A DNA stretch of 64,000 bases from Clostridia bacterium (GTDB taxonomy: Bacteria > Bacillota > Clostridia > Oscillospirales > CAG-272), in assembly GCA_017463125.1 (NCBI GenBank), contig JAFTPV010000018.1, positions 1 to 64,000 of the forward strand, read 5' to 3'. The notes under the pieces were generated by a model. It saw only the letters and a program-made list of their open reading frames with translations. It did no database searches and was not told the origin of the DNA. This document shows, piece by piece, positions 53,934-62,931 of the stretch. Within the stretch, counting starts at the first letter, position 1, and each line of letters opens with the position of its first letter. The position numbers and the translations under genes are program-made.

Positions 53934-54998
53934 ATGAGCAGAGATAAAATTGACGTAAACGAATTTATTGATTCCAAGCATGACGGTATCGGTAATTCGG
54001 ATATTATGAAGGCGCTTGAGGATATTGATTACGATATTGTTCAAGCGGATATTGATTCGGCATCACCCGATGAGATAGACAATGAGGATTTTAAGGATAT
54101 TGAGCAGGACGTTAAGGCGTTTGATTCTGCTGAGAATATAGAAAAGCTATTCTCGCAAGAGGGACTTGCTATTGACGATCCCGTGCGTATGTATCTTAAA
54201 GAAATCGGCAAGATTCCGCTTCTTTCACCGGAGCGAGAAACCTATCTTGCAGAGCAGATAACCCTTGGTAACAAGGCTGCAAAGGACGAGCTTATTGAGG
54301 CTAACCTTCGCCTTGTTGTAAGTATAGCAAAGCGCCATGTTGGTAAGGGAATGTATTTCCTCGATCTTATCCAAGAGGGTAACCTCGGTCTTATTAAGGC
54401 TGTTGAAAAATTCGATTACAGCAAGGGATATAAGTTCTCGACTTACGCTACGTGGTGGATAAGGCAGGCCATAACCCGTGCCATTGCGGATCAGGCGAGA
54501 ACGATCAGAATCCCCGTTCACATGGTTGAAACCATTCACAAGGTATCACGTACGGCACGACAGCTTCTTCAGGAATACGGACGTGAGCCTACCACCGACG
54601 AGATAGCCGAGTCTCTCGGTATAACGGCTGAAAAGGTCAGAGAAATAATGAAAATAGCCCAGGACCCCGTTTCTCTTGAGACTCCCATTGGTGAGGAGGA
54701 GGACAGCCATCTCGGTGATTTCGTTGAGGATAATGATTCTCCCGCTCCCTCTGACAGTGCCTCGTACTCGCTTCTTCGTGAACAGCTCTGCAATATTTTG
54801 CATACTCTCACTCCCAGAGAAGAGCAGGTTATTAAGCTCCGCTTCGGCCTTGAGGACGGACGTCCGAGAACTCTTGAGGAGGTTGGTAAAAAGTTTGAGA
54901 TCACGAGAGAGCGTATCAGACAGATTGAGGCAAAGGCTCTTCGTAAGCTACGACATCCATCTCGCTCAAAGACTTTGAAGGATTATCTTTCAAATTAA
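53934..54998 (+). CDS. rpoD: Primary sigma factor SigA (RpoD)
   Basis: 354 residues. A short acidic N-terminal region, region 1.2 at [17 protein letters not shown] near 82, region 2 with [20 protein letters not shown] near 165 (-10 recognition), region 3 with [15 protein letters not shown], and region 4.2 with [20 protein letters not shown] near 325 (-35 recognition). Its preferences fit the TTGACA/TATAAT promoters seen throughout the window. The ATG has AGAGAGG ahead. Confidence 0.98.
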   Translation: MSRDKIDVNEFIDSKHDGIGNSDIMKALEDIDYDIVQADIDSASPDEIDNEDFKDIEQDVKAFDSAENIEKLFSQEGLAIDDPVRMYLKEIGKIPLLSPERETYLAEQITLGNKAAKDELIEANLRLVVSIAKRHVGKGMYFLDLIQEGNLGLIKAVEKFDYSKGYKFSTYATWWIRQAITRAIADQARTIRIPVHMVETIHKVSRTARQLLQEYGREPTTDEIAESLGITAEKVREIMKIAQDPVSLETPIGEEEDSHLGDFVEDNDSPAPSDSASYSLLREQLCNILHTLTPREEQVIKLRFGLEDGRPRTLEEVGKKFEITRERIRQIEAKALRKLRHPSRSKTLKDYLSN

Positions 54999-55009
54999 TT
55001 GTACTTTCG

Positions 55010-55053
55010 GTAGACAGTTTGCACAAAAAAAAGATGACTATTTTGTCTACATT
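55010..55053 (+). terminator. Possible terminator or mRNA 3' hairpin after rpoD
   Basis: GTAGACA (55010-55016) pairs exactly with TGTCTAC (55044-55050) across a 27-base A-rich loop. The following T run is short and broken, so termination is uncertain. Confidence 0.35.
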
Positions 55054-55095
55054 TAATTAAAAAATATTTTATAAAATATTTAACACTTTTTTCAC

Positions 55096-55124
55096 TTGAC
55101 TTTTCGTCATAAGTATAGTAAACT
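55096..55124 (+). promoter_or_regulatory. SigA promoter of the lipoprotein gene
   Basis: TTGACT (55096-55101) and TAAACT (55119-55124) have a 17-base spacer. Confidence 0.65.
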
Positions 55125-55162
55125 AATATAGTAAAAATGTTTCCCTCGGAGGTTTTTTGATA

Positions 55163-56338
55163 ATGAAGATTAAGAAGATACTCGCGCTCTTGCTTTGCGT
55201 AGTTATGTTCTCCGTAATGCTGGTTAGCTGTGAGCAGGACGAAACGCAGTACTGGCTCGATTGGTATAAGGATAATAACATTGGACAGCCCGTCGACGTA
55301 GAGAATGTCAAGATTCCTCTGTACATAATCCAGGGCGACGAGATGTCTGCCGACTATAACGTAAAGAAGACTGTAAATGATAAGATTAATCAGTATCTTT
55401 CCGACAAATATTCCACCACCGTTGAGATCATATATCTTGATGAAAGCAAAGTTGTTGAAGGAAATACCGTAGACGAATATGCCAACGCTATCGCTTCCTT
55501 TTCCGCTTCCTCTACCGGCATTGTTTTGATAAACAGTGCAGACGTTATGGAGCAGCTTTCCGGTAAACTCGTTGACCTCAATCCTTATCTTATTTCGTCA
55601 GATTATGCAAGCGCCGGATACGGTACCCTCAATAAGCAGATCACAACATCTCTTATAAAGGGCGCAAAGGTTGTCGAGAACGGCGTTGAAAAAATGTACT
55701 GTATTCCCAATAACCACATCGTAGGCAACTATGAATATATCGTAATTAACAAGGCTGCGGCTAAGGCTCAGCTTTACGCTGAGTCAGACCTCCTTGCTAT
55801 GAATACATGGGAGATGACGGAAGAGCTTCGTTCCGCTCTTGGTGATTCATCGACGGGTGATGGCGTTGATTATGCTGACTTTGATCCCGATAACGCAGCA
55901 GCGGTTACCAGAGTTATCAATGCTCCCTATGCAGCAAGGGCTGAAATCGAGAGTTATGGCAATATAGTTAATATTTCCGCGTATCCCACCGTTGATGACG
56001 ACGAGGTTTATTCCTCTGCATTTGCAGTTTTGAAGGGAACTCCTCTTAAGGTTGATTCTGAAACAGTTCTCGTTGATTATGCTGTTTATGCCGAGCGCGC
56101 AATGCAGGTTATCTATGAAATTAACACTAACGAAACTGTTAGAAACCTTCTTCAGTACGGTGTTGAGAACGTAAATTACTCCATTGATGAAAATGGTATA
56201 GTAAAGCCTAATGCTGATAAGCGTTATGATATGAATCTTCTTTATACGGGTGATATTTTCAAGGCGCTGTACAGTGAGGGGTGGACAAAGGAGGATGCCG
56301 ATTACGGCGTGCTTCAGAATAAGGATTCAGAGAAATAA
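55163..56338 (+). CDS. Secreted lipoprotein, solute-binding-like, unknown function
   Basis: 391 residues. The N-terminus MKIKKILALLLCVVMFSVML is a lipoprotein signal with lipobox LVS-C23. The mature part has a solute-binding-protein look: IPLYIIQGDEMSADYNVKKT, INQYLSDKYSTTVEI and MNTWEMTEELRSALGD. No permease or ATPase gene is adjacent, so a transport role is not supported. It precedes a Wzz-like and a BY-kinase gene, so it may belong to envelope polysaccharide functions. The ATG at 55163 is preferred over TTG 55157, as GGAGG is 10 bases upstream. Confidence 0.72.
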   Translation: MKIKKILALLLCVVMFSVMLVSCEQDETQYWLDWYKDNNIGQPVDVENVKIPLYIIQGDEMSADYNVKKTVNDKINQYLSDKYSTTVEIIYLDESKVVEGNTVDEYANAIASFSASSTGIVLINSADVMEQLSGKLVDLNPYLISSDYASAGYGTLNKQITTSLIKGAKVVENGVEKMYCIPNNHIVGNYEYIVINKAAAKAQLYAESDLLAMNTWEMTEELRSALGDSSTGDGVDYADFDPDNAAAVTRVINAPYAARAEIESYGNIVNISAYPTVDDDEVYSSAFAVLKGTPLKVDSETVLVDYAVYAERAMQVIYEINTNETVRNLLQYGVENVNYSIDENGIVKPNADKRYDMNLLYTGDIFKALYSEGWTKEDADYGVLQNKDSEK

Positions 56339-56345
56339 ATACGAG

Positions 56346-56374
56346 ACGAGAGTTTCTTATATAGGAACTCTCGT
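56346..56374 (+). other. Stem-loop between the lipoprotein and Wzz-like genes
   Basis: ACGAGAGTT pairs exactly with AACTCTCGT. No T run follows. It could be a weak terminator, an RNA processing site or an mRNA stabiliser that sets different levels of the flanking genes. Confidence 0.5.
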
Positions 56375-56425
56375 TCTAATACTAAAATGTAATGTCATTT
56401 TATGACAGAGGAGATGTGAATTCGT

Positions 56426-57133
56426 ATGAAAAAGACTAAGGGCGAGCTTACAATTAAAGAAATAGTAGATTTGTTTGTTCCGAAGCTTTGGCTTATAGCA
56501 ATAATCAGCGTAATATTTGCTGCCGCTTTCGGTATATTTACTGCTATGAAAACTGATACATATACGTCAGTATCAACCTTTATGATGGTAAAGGTGCCGC
56601 AGAGTAATTCAGAATCCACAAATACCGGGCTTAACACGGGCGAAATTGAGGCTATGCAGAGTATGATACAGAGTTCACAGTATATCCTTGAGAGTAAGAC
56701 GTTTTGCAGAAGTGTCAGGGAACAGCTCACAGGGTATGATAACGTTACCCCCGAGCAGATAAGGTCAATGTTATCAGTTTCTATTATAGACGACTCAACC
56801 TGCTTTTATATTTCAACCGTCAGCACCGATCCCCAGATGTCAAAGGATATTGCTGATATAGTACACAAGCTATTACCGGCTGATATTAAGGAAAGGCTTC
56901 CTTACGCTATCGAAATATCAACTCTTGATTATCCGGAGGCTGCTACGTCTGCCGATTCTAAAAACGTTTTGAGAAACGCTGTCATAGGCTTCGCTCTCGG
57001 TTTCCTCTTATCAGTCCTTGCGGTATTTGTGTTTGCTAAATTTGACGTCATTATTCGCTCTAGAGAAAAGATAGAAGAGAATTTTGATTTTCCTATCTTA
57101 GGTGTTATACCGAGATATGAAAATGACGTTTAA
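56426..57133 (+). CDS. Wzz/YveK-like chain-length regulator and kinase activator
   Basis: 235 residues with one membrane helix at about 22-42 and another at about 187-207 flanking an extracellular domain, as in the Gram-positive CapA/YveK half of a split BY-kinase. The C-terminal cytoplasmic stub (DVIIRSREKIEENFDFPILG) fits the part that activates the kinase partner. The BY-kinase gene follows by 21 bp. No polymerase or glycosyltransferase gene is adjacent. Confidence 0.85.
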   Translation: MKKTKGELTIKEIVDLFVPKLWLIAIISVIFAAAFGIFTAMKTDTYTSVSTFMMVKVPQSNSESTNTGLNTGEIEAMQSMIQSSQYILESKTFCRSVREQLTGYDNVTPEQIRSMLSVSIIDDSTCFYISTVSTDPQMSKDIADIVHKLLPADIKERLPYAIEISTLDYPEAATSADSKNVLRNAVIGFALGFLLSVLAVFVFAKFDVIIRSREKIEENFDFPILGVIPRYENDV

Positions 57134-57154
57134 TATAACGGAAGGGAGAAAAAT

Positions 57155-57889
57155 ATGTTGAAGCTGTTTTCTAATATAACGCCTGTAAAGCGTAAGACTC
57201 CTGTTAGGGCGCTTACAATAGTTGATCAAAAAACTCCGTTTGCTATCCGTGAGGCATATAAATCTCTTTATACCAATATTCTTTATCTCAACACTCCGGA
57301 TAAATGTAAAAAAATTGCAATTACCAGTGCCGTTCCCGCAGAAGGAAAGACCTGCGTTGCTACCAATCTTGCTATCACTATTGCACAAAATGCTGAAAAC
57401 AAAAGGGTACTGCTTATAGATACCGATATGCGTCAGCCCAAGGTGGCAAAGCTGCTCTCTCTTGATATAAGAGGCAGAGGCCTCAGTGAGTATCTTGCAG
57501 GACTTGATGCGAAGCCGTCCTTGACGTTTTTACCCGAATACAATCTGACCGTGCTTTCAGCAGGCGGTCCTAACGTTAATCCGTCTATGCTCATTGGCTC
57601 GTCAAGAATGGGCGAGCTTATCAGAATATGTGAGGAGCAATTTGATTATATTATAATCGATACGCCTCCTGTTAACGTTGTCACAGACGCGCTTCTCCTT
57701 AATGAAACCGTAAACGGTTATATTATCTCAACGCTTTCCGATTATTCTAACGTAAATCAGGTATCGGAGTGCGTCGAAAATCTTGAGCGTATCGGTGCGC
57801 AAATCTACGGCGTGGTTCTTTCTTCACTGAAGATAAAGGCGAGCAGCTCAAGGTATTCAAAGTACGGTAAATACTCAAGATATAAGTAA
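57155..57889 (+). CDS. CpsD/CapB family bacterial tyrosine kinase (BY-kinase)
   Basis: 244 residues. Deviant Walker A SAVPAEGKTCVATNLA near 60, Walker A' VLLIDTDMRQP near 86 and Walker B FDYIIIDTPPVNVVTDA near 163. The C-terminal tail carries four tyrosines in RYSKYGKYSRYK, the autophosphorylation cluster expected of this family. It needs the Wzz-like protein encoded just upstream for activity. It controls capsule or exopolysaccharide export elsewhere; the target here is unknown. Confidence 0.93.
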   Translation: MLKLFSNITPVKRKTPVRALTIVDQKTPFAIREAYKSLYTNILYLNTPDKCKKIAITSAVPAEGKTCVATNLAITIAQNAENKRVLLIDTDMRQPKVAKLLSLDIRGRGLSEYLAGLDAKPSLTFLPEYNLTVLSAGGPNVNPSMLIGSSRMGELIRICEEQFDYIIIDTPPVNVVTDALLLNETVNGYIISTLSDYSNVNQVSECVENLERIGAQIYGVVLSSLKIKASSSRYSKYGKYSRYK

Positions 57890-57905
57890 AAATTGCATAT
57901 ATAAA

Positions 57906-57939
57906 AGGGACTGTCTATTATAAGGACAGTCCCCTTTTT
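57906..57939. terminator. Bidirectional terminator between the BY-kinase gene and spoVT
   Basis: GGGACTGTC pairs exactly with GACAGTCCC, followed by CTTTTTTT. The minus strand side follows the spoVT stop. Confidence 0.85.
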
Positions 57940-58494
57940 TTAGCTTTCCATTTGCTTGCCGAGAAACATACCTGCCGTTTGCACGAGCTTTGATTCTATT
58001 TCATCTGATATTTTGTTGCTTGTAGATACGTCATATTGCCATGCGGAAACCACGCAGCCGACTATATCGCCCTCGCTTAAAATCGGCATGGCACAATTGA
58101 CGTAATGAGCTCCTCCGTCGTTTATGACGGAAATTGGCTCTTTTCCGCTTTCTCTGACGTAGAGAGAACGCGACTCCACGATCTCCTCAAGACCTCTTGA
58201 AATCTTCCTCTCAAGGTAATCTCTCTTAGATGCGCCGGAAACGGCAATTACCGCATCTCTATCACATATAAAAATAGGAGAGGCCGACGTCTTTTGGAGC
58301 GCGTCTGCATATTCTGTGGCAAAAGTTTGCATTTCTCCTATGGGAGAATATTTCTTAAATATTACCTCGCCCTCTCTGTCTGTATATATTTCCAGAGGAT
58401 CGCCCTCTTTTATTCTCATAGTTCTGCGAATCTCTTTTGGGATAACCACTCTTCCCAGATCGTCTATTCTGCGAACTATTCCCGTTGCTTTCAT
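57940..58494 (-). CDS. spoVT: Stage V sporulation protein T, AbrB-like regulator
   Basis: 184 residues. The N-terminal swapped-hairpin AbrB domain reads KATGIVRRIDDLGRVVIPKE and IRRTMRIKEGDPLEIYTD. The C-terminal 120 residues form a GAF-like domain, unique to SpoVT among AbrB proteins. It tunes forespore (SigG) gene expression. Together with spoIIGA-sigE it supports an endospore-forming organism. The SigG promoter expected for this gene was not confidently found. Confidence 0.95.
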   Translation of the reverse strand: MKATGIVRRIDDLGRVVIPKEIRRTMRIKEGDPLEIYTDREGEVIFKKYSPIGEMQTFATEYADALQKTSASPIFICDRDAVIAVSGASKRDYLERKISRGLEEIVESRSLYVRESGKEPISVINDGGAHYVNCAMPILSEGDIVGCVVSAWQYDVSTSNKISDEIESKLVQTAGMFLGKQMES

Positions 58495-58636
58495 TACTGT
58501 GATTTTCCTTTCTTAAGATGTTTTATTTATAAATCATTTTGTGGTAAAGAGGCTTTTTCACGATGATACAGAAATATTGTTTGTAGTAAAGCGGAAAATA
58601 TTCTAAATATTGTTTTTATTATCTTAAATTACATAA

Positions 58637-58672
58637 AAAAGGGCTACCACAACACTTTGCTGTGATAGCCTT
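58637..58672 (-). terminator. Terminator of the YerB-like gene
   Basis: On the minus strand GGCTATCACA pairs with TGTGGTAGCC (one G-T pair), followed by CTTTTTT. Confidence 0.8.
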
Positions 58673-58687
58673 GTTTTTTCTTATACA

Positions 58688-59806
58688 TCACGAAATTTTT
58701 ATATCCGAGGCCTTTGATGATTTGACAAAGGCGAGATATGAGTTGCCGCGATTCACGGTGAGAATGTTTCTTGCTTGGTCAAAAAGCACAAGAGTGCCGT
58801 TTGTATCCGACTCCCAGGTGATTTCCTGGTATGTCCCCTCGGATATATAGTATCCTTTACCGCTTCCGATGGTGTTCATAACCATTTCCGTGCTGTCAGA
58901 GGCTTCGTAGGTAACCGTATCTGCAAGCAGTATGAATACGTTGGTGAAGGAAAGAGGAGTGTCGTTTAGCATATCCTTTTTACTAACACCATTTCTACTG
59001 TAAGAATAGCTCTTGGTTGAAGCAGAATAGTAAAACTCTGATTCTAACGTTGAAGACAAGGGGATTACTACGGATTTCGCGGAATTGGAACCTGTTACGG
59101 AAGCTTTACCAAAATCAACGAAGGTGTAAGGTAAAGATTTATCGCTGTTTGTATTAGTGTTGATATTTGCGTTGTATAGCCCTGCGCTAACGAGATCGCC
59201 GTTTGTGTAAGTAAACTGTGCGTATTCAGTGTAATAATAGCCTGTATGAACGCTCATATCAAATATCGATCCGAGGAGATTACAGGAATCGTACTCGAGC
59301 TTACCGTCGTTACCCTTTGATATAATTGCCGAATTGAAGAATTTAGCAATATTTGAAATATAGTCTCGCGATGCGGTGAGTGAGCCTATTTTGCTTAAGG
59401 TTTCAAGCTCATTCGTGAAGGCGAGAAGGCGCGTCGTTCCGTCCTCTACCGGAATTTCGGTGACTAGATCGGCGCCCGATAATCCGTACAGAGGAGAATC
59501 CGGATCGATAACGAAGGCGTAATGACGTCTTCTCGATGCTGCTTCGGTGGTTTCAAGTCCTGTAAGAGCATTGGTAAATTCCGGTATGTACATCTCCGGT
59601 TCCTTTTGCTCGTTTTCAGGTTCTTTTTGTGTGTTTTTATCATTATCAGCCTTGTTGCTATCTGCGTCAACTTTGCTGCTATCTGCATCTGGGGTTGTTC
59701 CGTCCCACCACCCCTCTGTTGCAAAGCCAAATGCGGCGACAAGCAGAGCGGCGACAAGAAAGAAGGCAATCAGCTTAACGTAATTGCCACGAATTGAAGT
59801 ATTCAT
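58688..59806 (-). CDS. DUF3048 (YerB-like) extracytoplasmic protein
   Basis: 372 residues. A membrane anchor or uncleaved signal at 12-30 is followed by a Ser/Asp/Lys/Glu-rich linker (about 35-75). The globular part follows YerB: TNALTGLETTEAASRRRHYAFVI in pieces, then YGLSGADLVTEIPVEDGTTRLLAF and a C-terminal beta domain (VLFDQARNILTVNRGN). No lipobox is seen, unlike Bacillus YerB. The family function is unknown. It is followed upstream by a 97-residue unknown gene in the same direction. Confidence 0.82.
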   Translation of the reverse strand: MNTSIRGNYVKLIAFFLVAALLVAAFGFATEGWWDGTTPDADSSKVDADSNKADNDKNTQKEPENEQKEPEMYIPEFTNALTGLETTEAASRRRHYAFVIDPDSPLYGLSGADLVTEIPVEDGTTRLLAFTNELETLSKIGSLTASRDYISNIAKFFNSAIISKGNDGKLEYDSCNLLGSIFDMSVHTGYYYTEYAQFTYTNGDLVSAGLYNANINTNTNSDKSLPYTFVDFGKASVTGSNSAKSVVIPLSSTLESEFYYSASTKSYSYSRNGVSKKDMLNDTPLSFTNVFILLADTVTYEASDSTEMVMNTIGSGKGYYISEGTYQEITWESDTNGTLVLFDQARNILTVNRGNSYLAFVKSSKASDIKIS

Positions 59807-59851
59807 TTTTTACCTCCTTGCGTATTAGTATACGCACGTTAAGAAAGAATA

Positions 59852-60145
59852 TTATTCCTTATCGTTATAACGAAGCCAAGCTTCAGCAAATTCAAAAGCC
59901 TCGGCGAGTCCGTTTGTAATTTTCTGTTTCTCAGGCTTCTTCGTTTTGCTTTCCAGCAGCTGTACCATGACGGTTCCGGGTACGGTCTCGCTGCTTTTGG
60001 ATGTTTTTTTGTCTGACATTATCATCATATAGACGTAATATTTATCTGACATATCGCCGTAGAAAATATCATCGCCCTGACGGACGAGGGGCTTTCCCTT
60101 ATATTCAAGGAATTCCTCGTTTGTTACGCCTTCTGCGTTCAACAT
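59852..60145 (-). CDS. Small cytoplasmic protein, unknown function
   Basis: 97 residues, no signal or membrane segment. It has an orderly pattern, LNAEGVTNEEFLEYKGKPLV, GDMSDKYYVYMMIM and a C-terminal amphipathic helix (GLAEAFEFAEAWLRY). I recall similar small proteins in gut Clostridia but no named function. ATG after AAAGGAG. It sits 45 bp ahead of the YerB-like gene and may share its transcript. Confidence 0.75.
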   Translation of the reverse strand: MLNAEGVTNEEFLEYKGKPLVRQGDDIFYGDMSDKYYVYMMIMSDKKTSKSSETVPGTVMVQLLESKTKKPEKQKITNGLAEAFEFAEAWLRYNDKE

Positions 60146-60280
60146 AATAAATGCTCCTTTCGGTTTATTTGAAAATGACGGCTTGTCCTCTGTCCATATT
60201 CGTAAATATGATAACAGATATTTTTGCCCTTGTAAATACCTTCGACAAAAAGAGATAAATTAAACTTATCGCAAAATACA

Positions 60281-61492
60281 TTATTTTTTTACATAAGGTG
60301 TAAATGTAAGCGAAAAGGTGGCAGAATTCGGCTCGATTAGCGTTAAATCGAATACCGAGTCAGCCTTGTTTGCAAGCTCTTTTTGCCAAACTACTCTATC
60401 AGAGCAGTCTTTGTAGGAGGAGGGCTTTGTGATAATTGGAAAGTCGCTCACCTTCTTGATTCTTTTCAGCAGTGACCGGCCAACGTCATCTAGGGCAAGA
60501 AGCTGGGTGTATTCGGGAAGGGTTCTTACGTCGGAGGAGGTAACGCCGAGGTAAGAGCTCCAAATGGCACGCCTTATTCTTGCTTGAGTGAATTTTTTGG
60601 TTTCGGCCCTTTTCATCAAAGAGGAAATTGTTGCTTCCGTCATACTCATAGAATATAAACGGTTATATAAACCACCCTCGGCATCGTGAATATTGTCACG
60701 AAGCGCGGGCGGGTTTAATCTGAACGAAGAAATTATTGCTGCGTCAAGCTTCTTGGGTTGAGTGGGCATCTTGCCGCTTTTAATAGCATTAAAATACGTG
60801 AGTTTTGCATTTTCTGGAACAAAATCAAAGGCAGAATCATCTTTTGAATAAATCAATTCGCGAATGTACGAGGCGCTTTGATATTGAGTTCCGTCGGTAT
60901 ACGATGAGTCGTATCCGCCACCTTCACGTTTAATTGTTATTGGAGTAATATTTGAATTTTCTTGTTCCAGAGCTTTGAGATATTCGATAGCCAGAATGTT
61001 ATTCGGTGTGAAAAAGTCCTGTGTTAGCCGCTCGGGAAATAGACTGTTATAAACTCTCTCGCAAAGTTTCGGATAACCGAGTGCGGTAGGTGCCTCTGCT
61101 GCCGTTATAAGCTCGGATCTGAATTTTTCGGAGGACATATTTTTTGCTATGGCACAAAGCTTGTCAATATTACCGTTTTCGCTGCCAAAAGCAAGATGAT
61201 CCACTATTTTCAGATTCGACGCTATATGAACTCCCGCGCGTGCAAAAAATTCTGCGCTGGACATAGAGTACGGGAAGGGAAGCTCTAAAACGAGATTAAC
61301 GCCACAGTCAACAGCCGCCTTAGCGCGTATGGTTTTATCTGCTATGGCAGGACCTCCGCGCTGAATATAATTGCCGCTCATAATGGCGATTACCGCAGTA
61401 TCATAACCGAGAAGCTCGCGGATTTTCTTTATTTGATATTCATGCCCGTTGTGAAAAGGATTGTATTCTGTAATGATAGCGACAATCTTCAT
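60281..61492 (-). CDS. tmcAL: tRNA(Met) cytidine acetate ligase TmcAL
   Basis: TmcAL (YlbM) acetylates C34 of elongator tRNA-Met using acetate and ATP. 403 residues. The N-terminal nucleotidyltransferase fold has AIITEYNPFHNGHEYQ (residues 5-20, HxGH-type ATP site), MSGNYIQRGGPAIADK near 39 and LELPFPYSMSSAEFFA near 73. The C-terminal helical domain has TQARIRRAIWSSYLG near 307. It is divergent from acetate kinase, a curious but unproven link through acetate. Confidence 0.94.
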   Translation of the reverse strand: MKIVAIITEYNPFHNGHEYQIKKIRELLGYDTAVIAIMSGNYIQRGGPAIADKTIRAKAAVDCGVNLVLELPFPYSMSSAEFFARAGVHIASNLKIVDHLAFGSENGNIDKLCAIAKNMSSEKFRSELITAAEAPTALGYPKLCERVYNSLFPERLTQDFFTPNNILAIEYLKALEQENSNITPITIKREGGGYDSSYTDGTQYQSASYIRELIYSKDDSAFDFVPENAKLTYFNAIKSGKMPTQPKKLDAAIISSFRLNPPALRDNIHDAEGGLYNRLYSMSMTEATISSLMKRAETKKFTQARIRRAIWSSYLGVTSSDVRTLPEYTQLLALDDVGRSLLKRIKKVSDFPIITKPSSYKDCSDRVVWQKELANKADSVFDLTLIEPNSATFSLTFTPYVKK

Positions 61493-61544
61493 TATTGCTC
61501 AATCCTTTCTTTGTGCTGAAAATAATATTTTTTGAATTTCGGTG

Positions 61545-61573
61545 TTGATTAATTTTCAAATATAGTGTATAAT
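61545..61573 (+). promoter_or_regulatory. SigA promoter of ackA
   Basis: TTGATT (61545-61550) and TATAAT (61568-61573) are 17 bases apart, 33 bases ahead of ackA. Confidence 0.75.
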
Positions 61574-61606
61574 ATCCTTATAAAAATAACAAACAGGAGA
61601 AAAGCT

Positions 61607-62818
61607 ATGAAGGTTTTAGTTGTAAATGCGGGCTCAAGCTCGCTTAAATATCAGCTCTTTGATACCGAAAGCTCTGCGGTTCTTGCCAAGGGCAACTGCG
61701 AAAGAATTGGTATTGACGGTTCCCGCATAATTCACAAAACGAGCGGTAAAGAGGAGTACATAAAGGAAACGGCTCTTGCCGATCATTCTGCGGCAATGAA
61801 GCTCGTTGTCGAAACGCTTCTTGACAGAAAGGTTGGATGCATCGGCTCGGTTGACGAGATTGAGGCAATAGGTCACAGAGTCGTTCACGGAGGCCCTTAT
61901 TTTGCCGAGTCAGTTCTCGTAACCGACGAAGTTATGGGGATACTTGAGAAGTGCGTATCATACGCGCCTCTTCATACACCCGCTCATATTATGGGTATTA
62001 AGGGCTGTAAGGCTGCAATGCCCAAAACTCCCGAGGTGCTCGTTTTTGATACCGCATTCCATCAGACGATGCCGAAGGAAGCGTTTATGTACGGTATATC
62101 ATACGATATGTACGAGGATTATCAGATCCGCCGCTACGGCGCGCACGGCACCTCTCACAGATACGTCAGCGGTGAGATGATAAAACTTATGGGCGGGGTA
62201 GCAGAGGGAACAAAGATTGTTACCTGTCATATCGGCAACGGCTCGTCTATTAGCGCTGTTAAGGATGGTAAATGCATTGATACGTCAATGGGCTTCACAC
62301 CCCTTGACGGCGTGCTTATGGGTACGAGATGCGGCTCTATAGATCCCGCTATCGTTCCGTTCATAATGGAGAAGAAGGGATACACGCCTGCTGAGATGGA
62401 CAACTATATGAATAAGAAGTGCGGCTTTGCGGGTATCAGTGGCGTTGGCTCAGACTCCCGTGACGTTGAGCGCGCTATGGACGAGGGCAACGAGAGAGCA
62501 AAGCTTGCGCTCGATATGCTATGCTACCAGATAAAAAAATATATCGGCTCTTACTCTGCGGCTATGGGCGGCGTTAACACAATAGTATTTACTGCGGGAA
62601 TAGGTGAGCACGTTTCTTATATCAGAAAAAATGCACTGTCAGGCCTTGAGTATCTCGGAATCAAGCTCGACGATGAGAGAAATACTTTCGGTCATTCAAA
62701 CACGCCGGTAAAGCTGTCAAGCGACGACTCCAAGGTGCTTGTGTATATGATACCCACCAACGAGGAGCTGGTAATAGCAAAGGATACCGAAAAAATCGTA
62801 AACGACCTTAATAATTAA
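61607..62818 (+). CDS. ackA: Acetate kinase
   Basis: It makes ATP and acetate from acetyl phosphate, the main substrate-level phosphorylation of acetate-forming fermenters. 403 residues: VVNAGSSSLKYQLFD at the start, GHRVVHGG near 88, VFDTAFHQTMP near 147, HLGNGSS-type CHIGNGSSI near 207 and GIGEHVSYIRK near 330. The ATG at 61607 follows CAGGAGA; an upstream in-frame TTG/ATG stretch is leader. No pta gene is adjacent; single-gene unit. Confidence 0.97.
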   Translation: MKVLVVNAGSSSLKYQLFDTESSAVLAKGNCERIGIDGSRIIHKTSGKEEYIKETALADHSAAMKLVVETLLDRKVGCIGSVDEIEAIGHRVVHGGPYFAESVLVTDEVMGILEKCVSYAPLHTPAHIMGIKGCKAAMPKTPEVLVFDTAFHQTMPKEAFMYGISYDMYEDYQIRRYGAHGTSHRYVSGEMIKLMGGVAEGTKIVTCHIGNGSSISAVKDGKCIDTSMGFTPLDGVLMGTRCGSIDPAIVPFIMEKKGYTPAEMDNYMNKKCGFAGISGVGSDSRDVERAMDEGNERAKLALDMLCYQIKKYIGSYSAAMGGVNTIVFTAGIGEHVSYIRKNALSGLEYLGIKLDDERNTFGHSNTPVKLSSDDSKVLVYMIPTNEELVIAKDTEKIVNDLNN

Positions 62819-62828
62819 TTATTTTAAT

Positions 62829-62861
62829 AGGGCGCGCGCCGAGTAGGCGTGCGCTCTTTTA
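62829..62861 (+). terminator. Terminator of ackA
   Basis: AGGGCGCGCGCC pairs with GGCGTGCGCTCT (two G-T pairs) around a 5-base loop, followed by TTTATTA. Confidence 0.85.
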
Positions 62862-62931
62862 TTATACACTATATGATAACATAAATAACAAAATAAGTCA
62901 AGAAAAGAAGAGAAAAAAACGGAATTTTGTT

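Noticed and set aside
58500..58600. A SigG-type promoter for spoVT (CATCTTA as -10)
   Set aside because: No fitting -35 element at 17-18 bases upstream.
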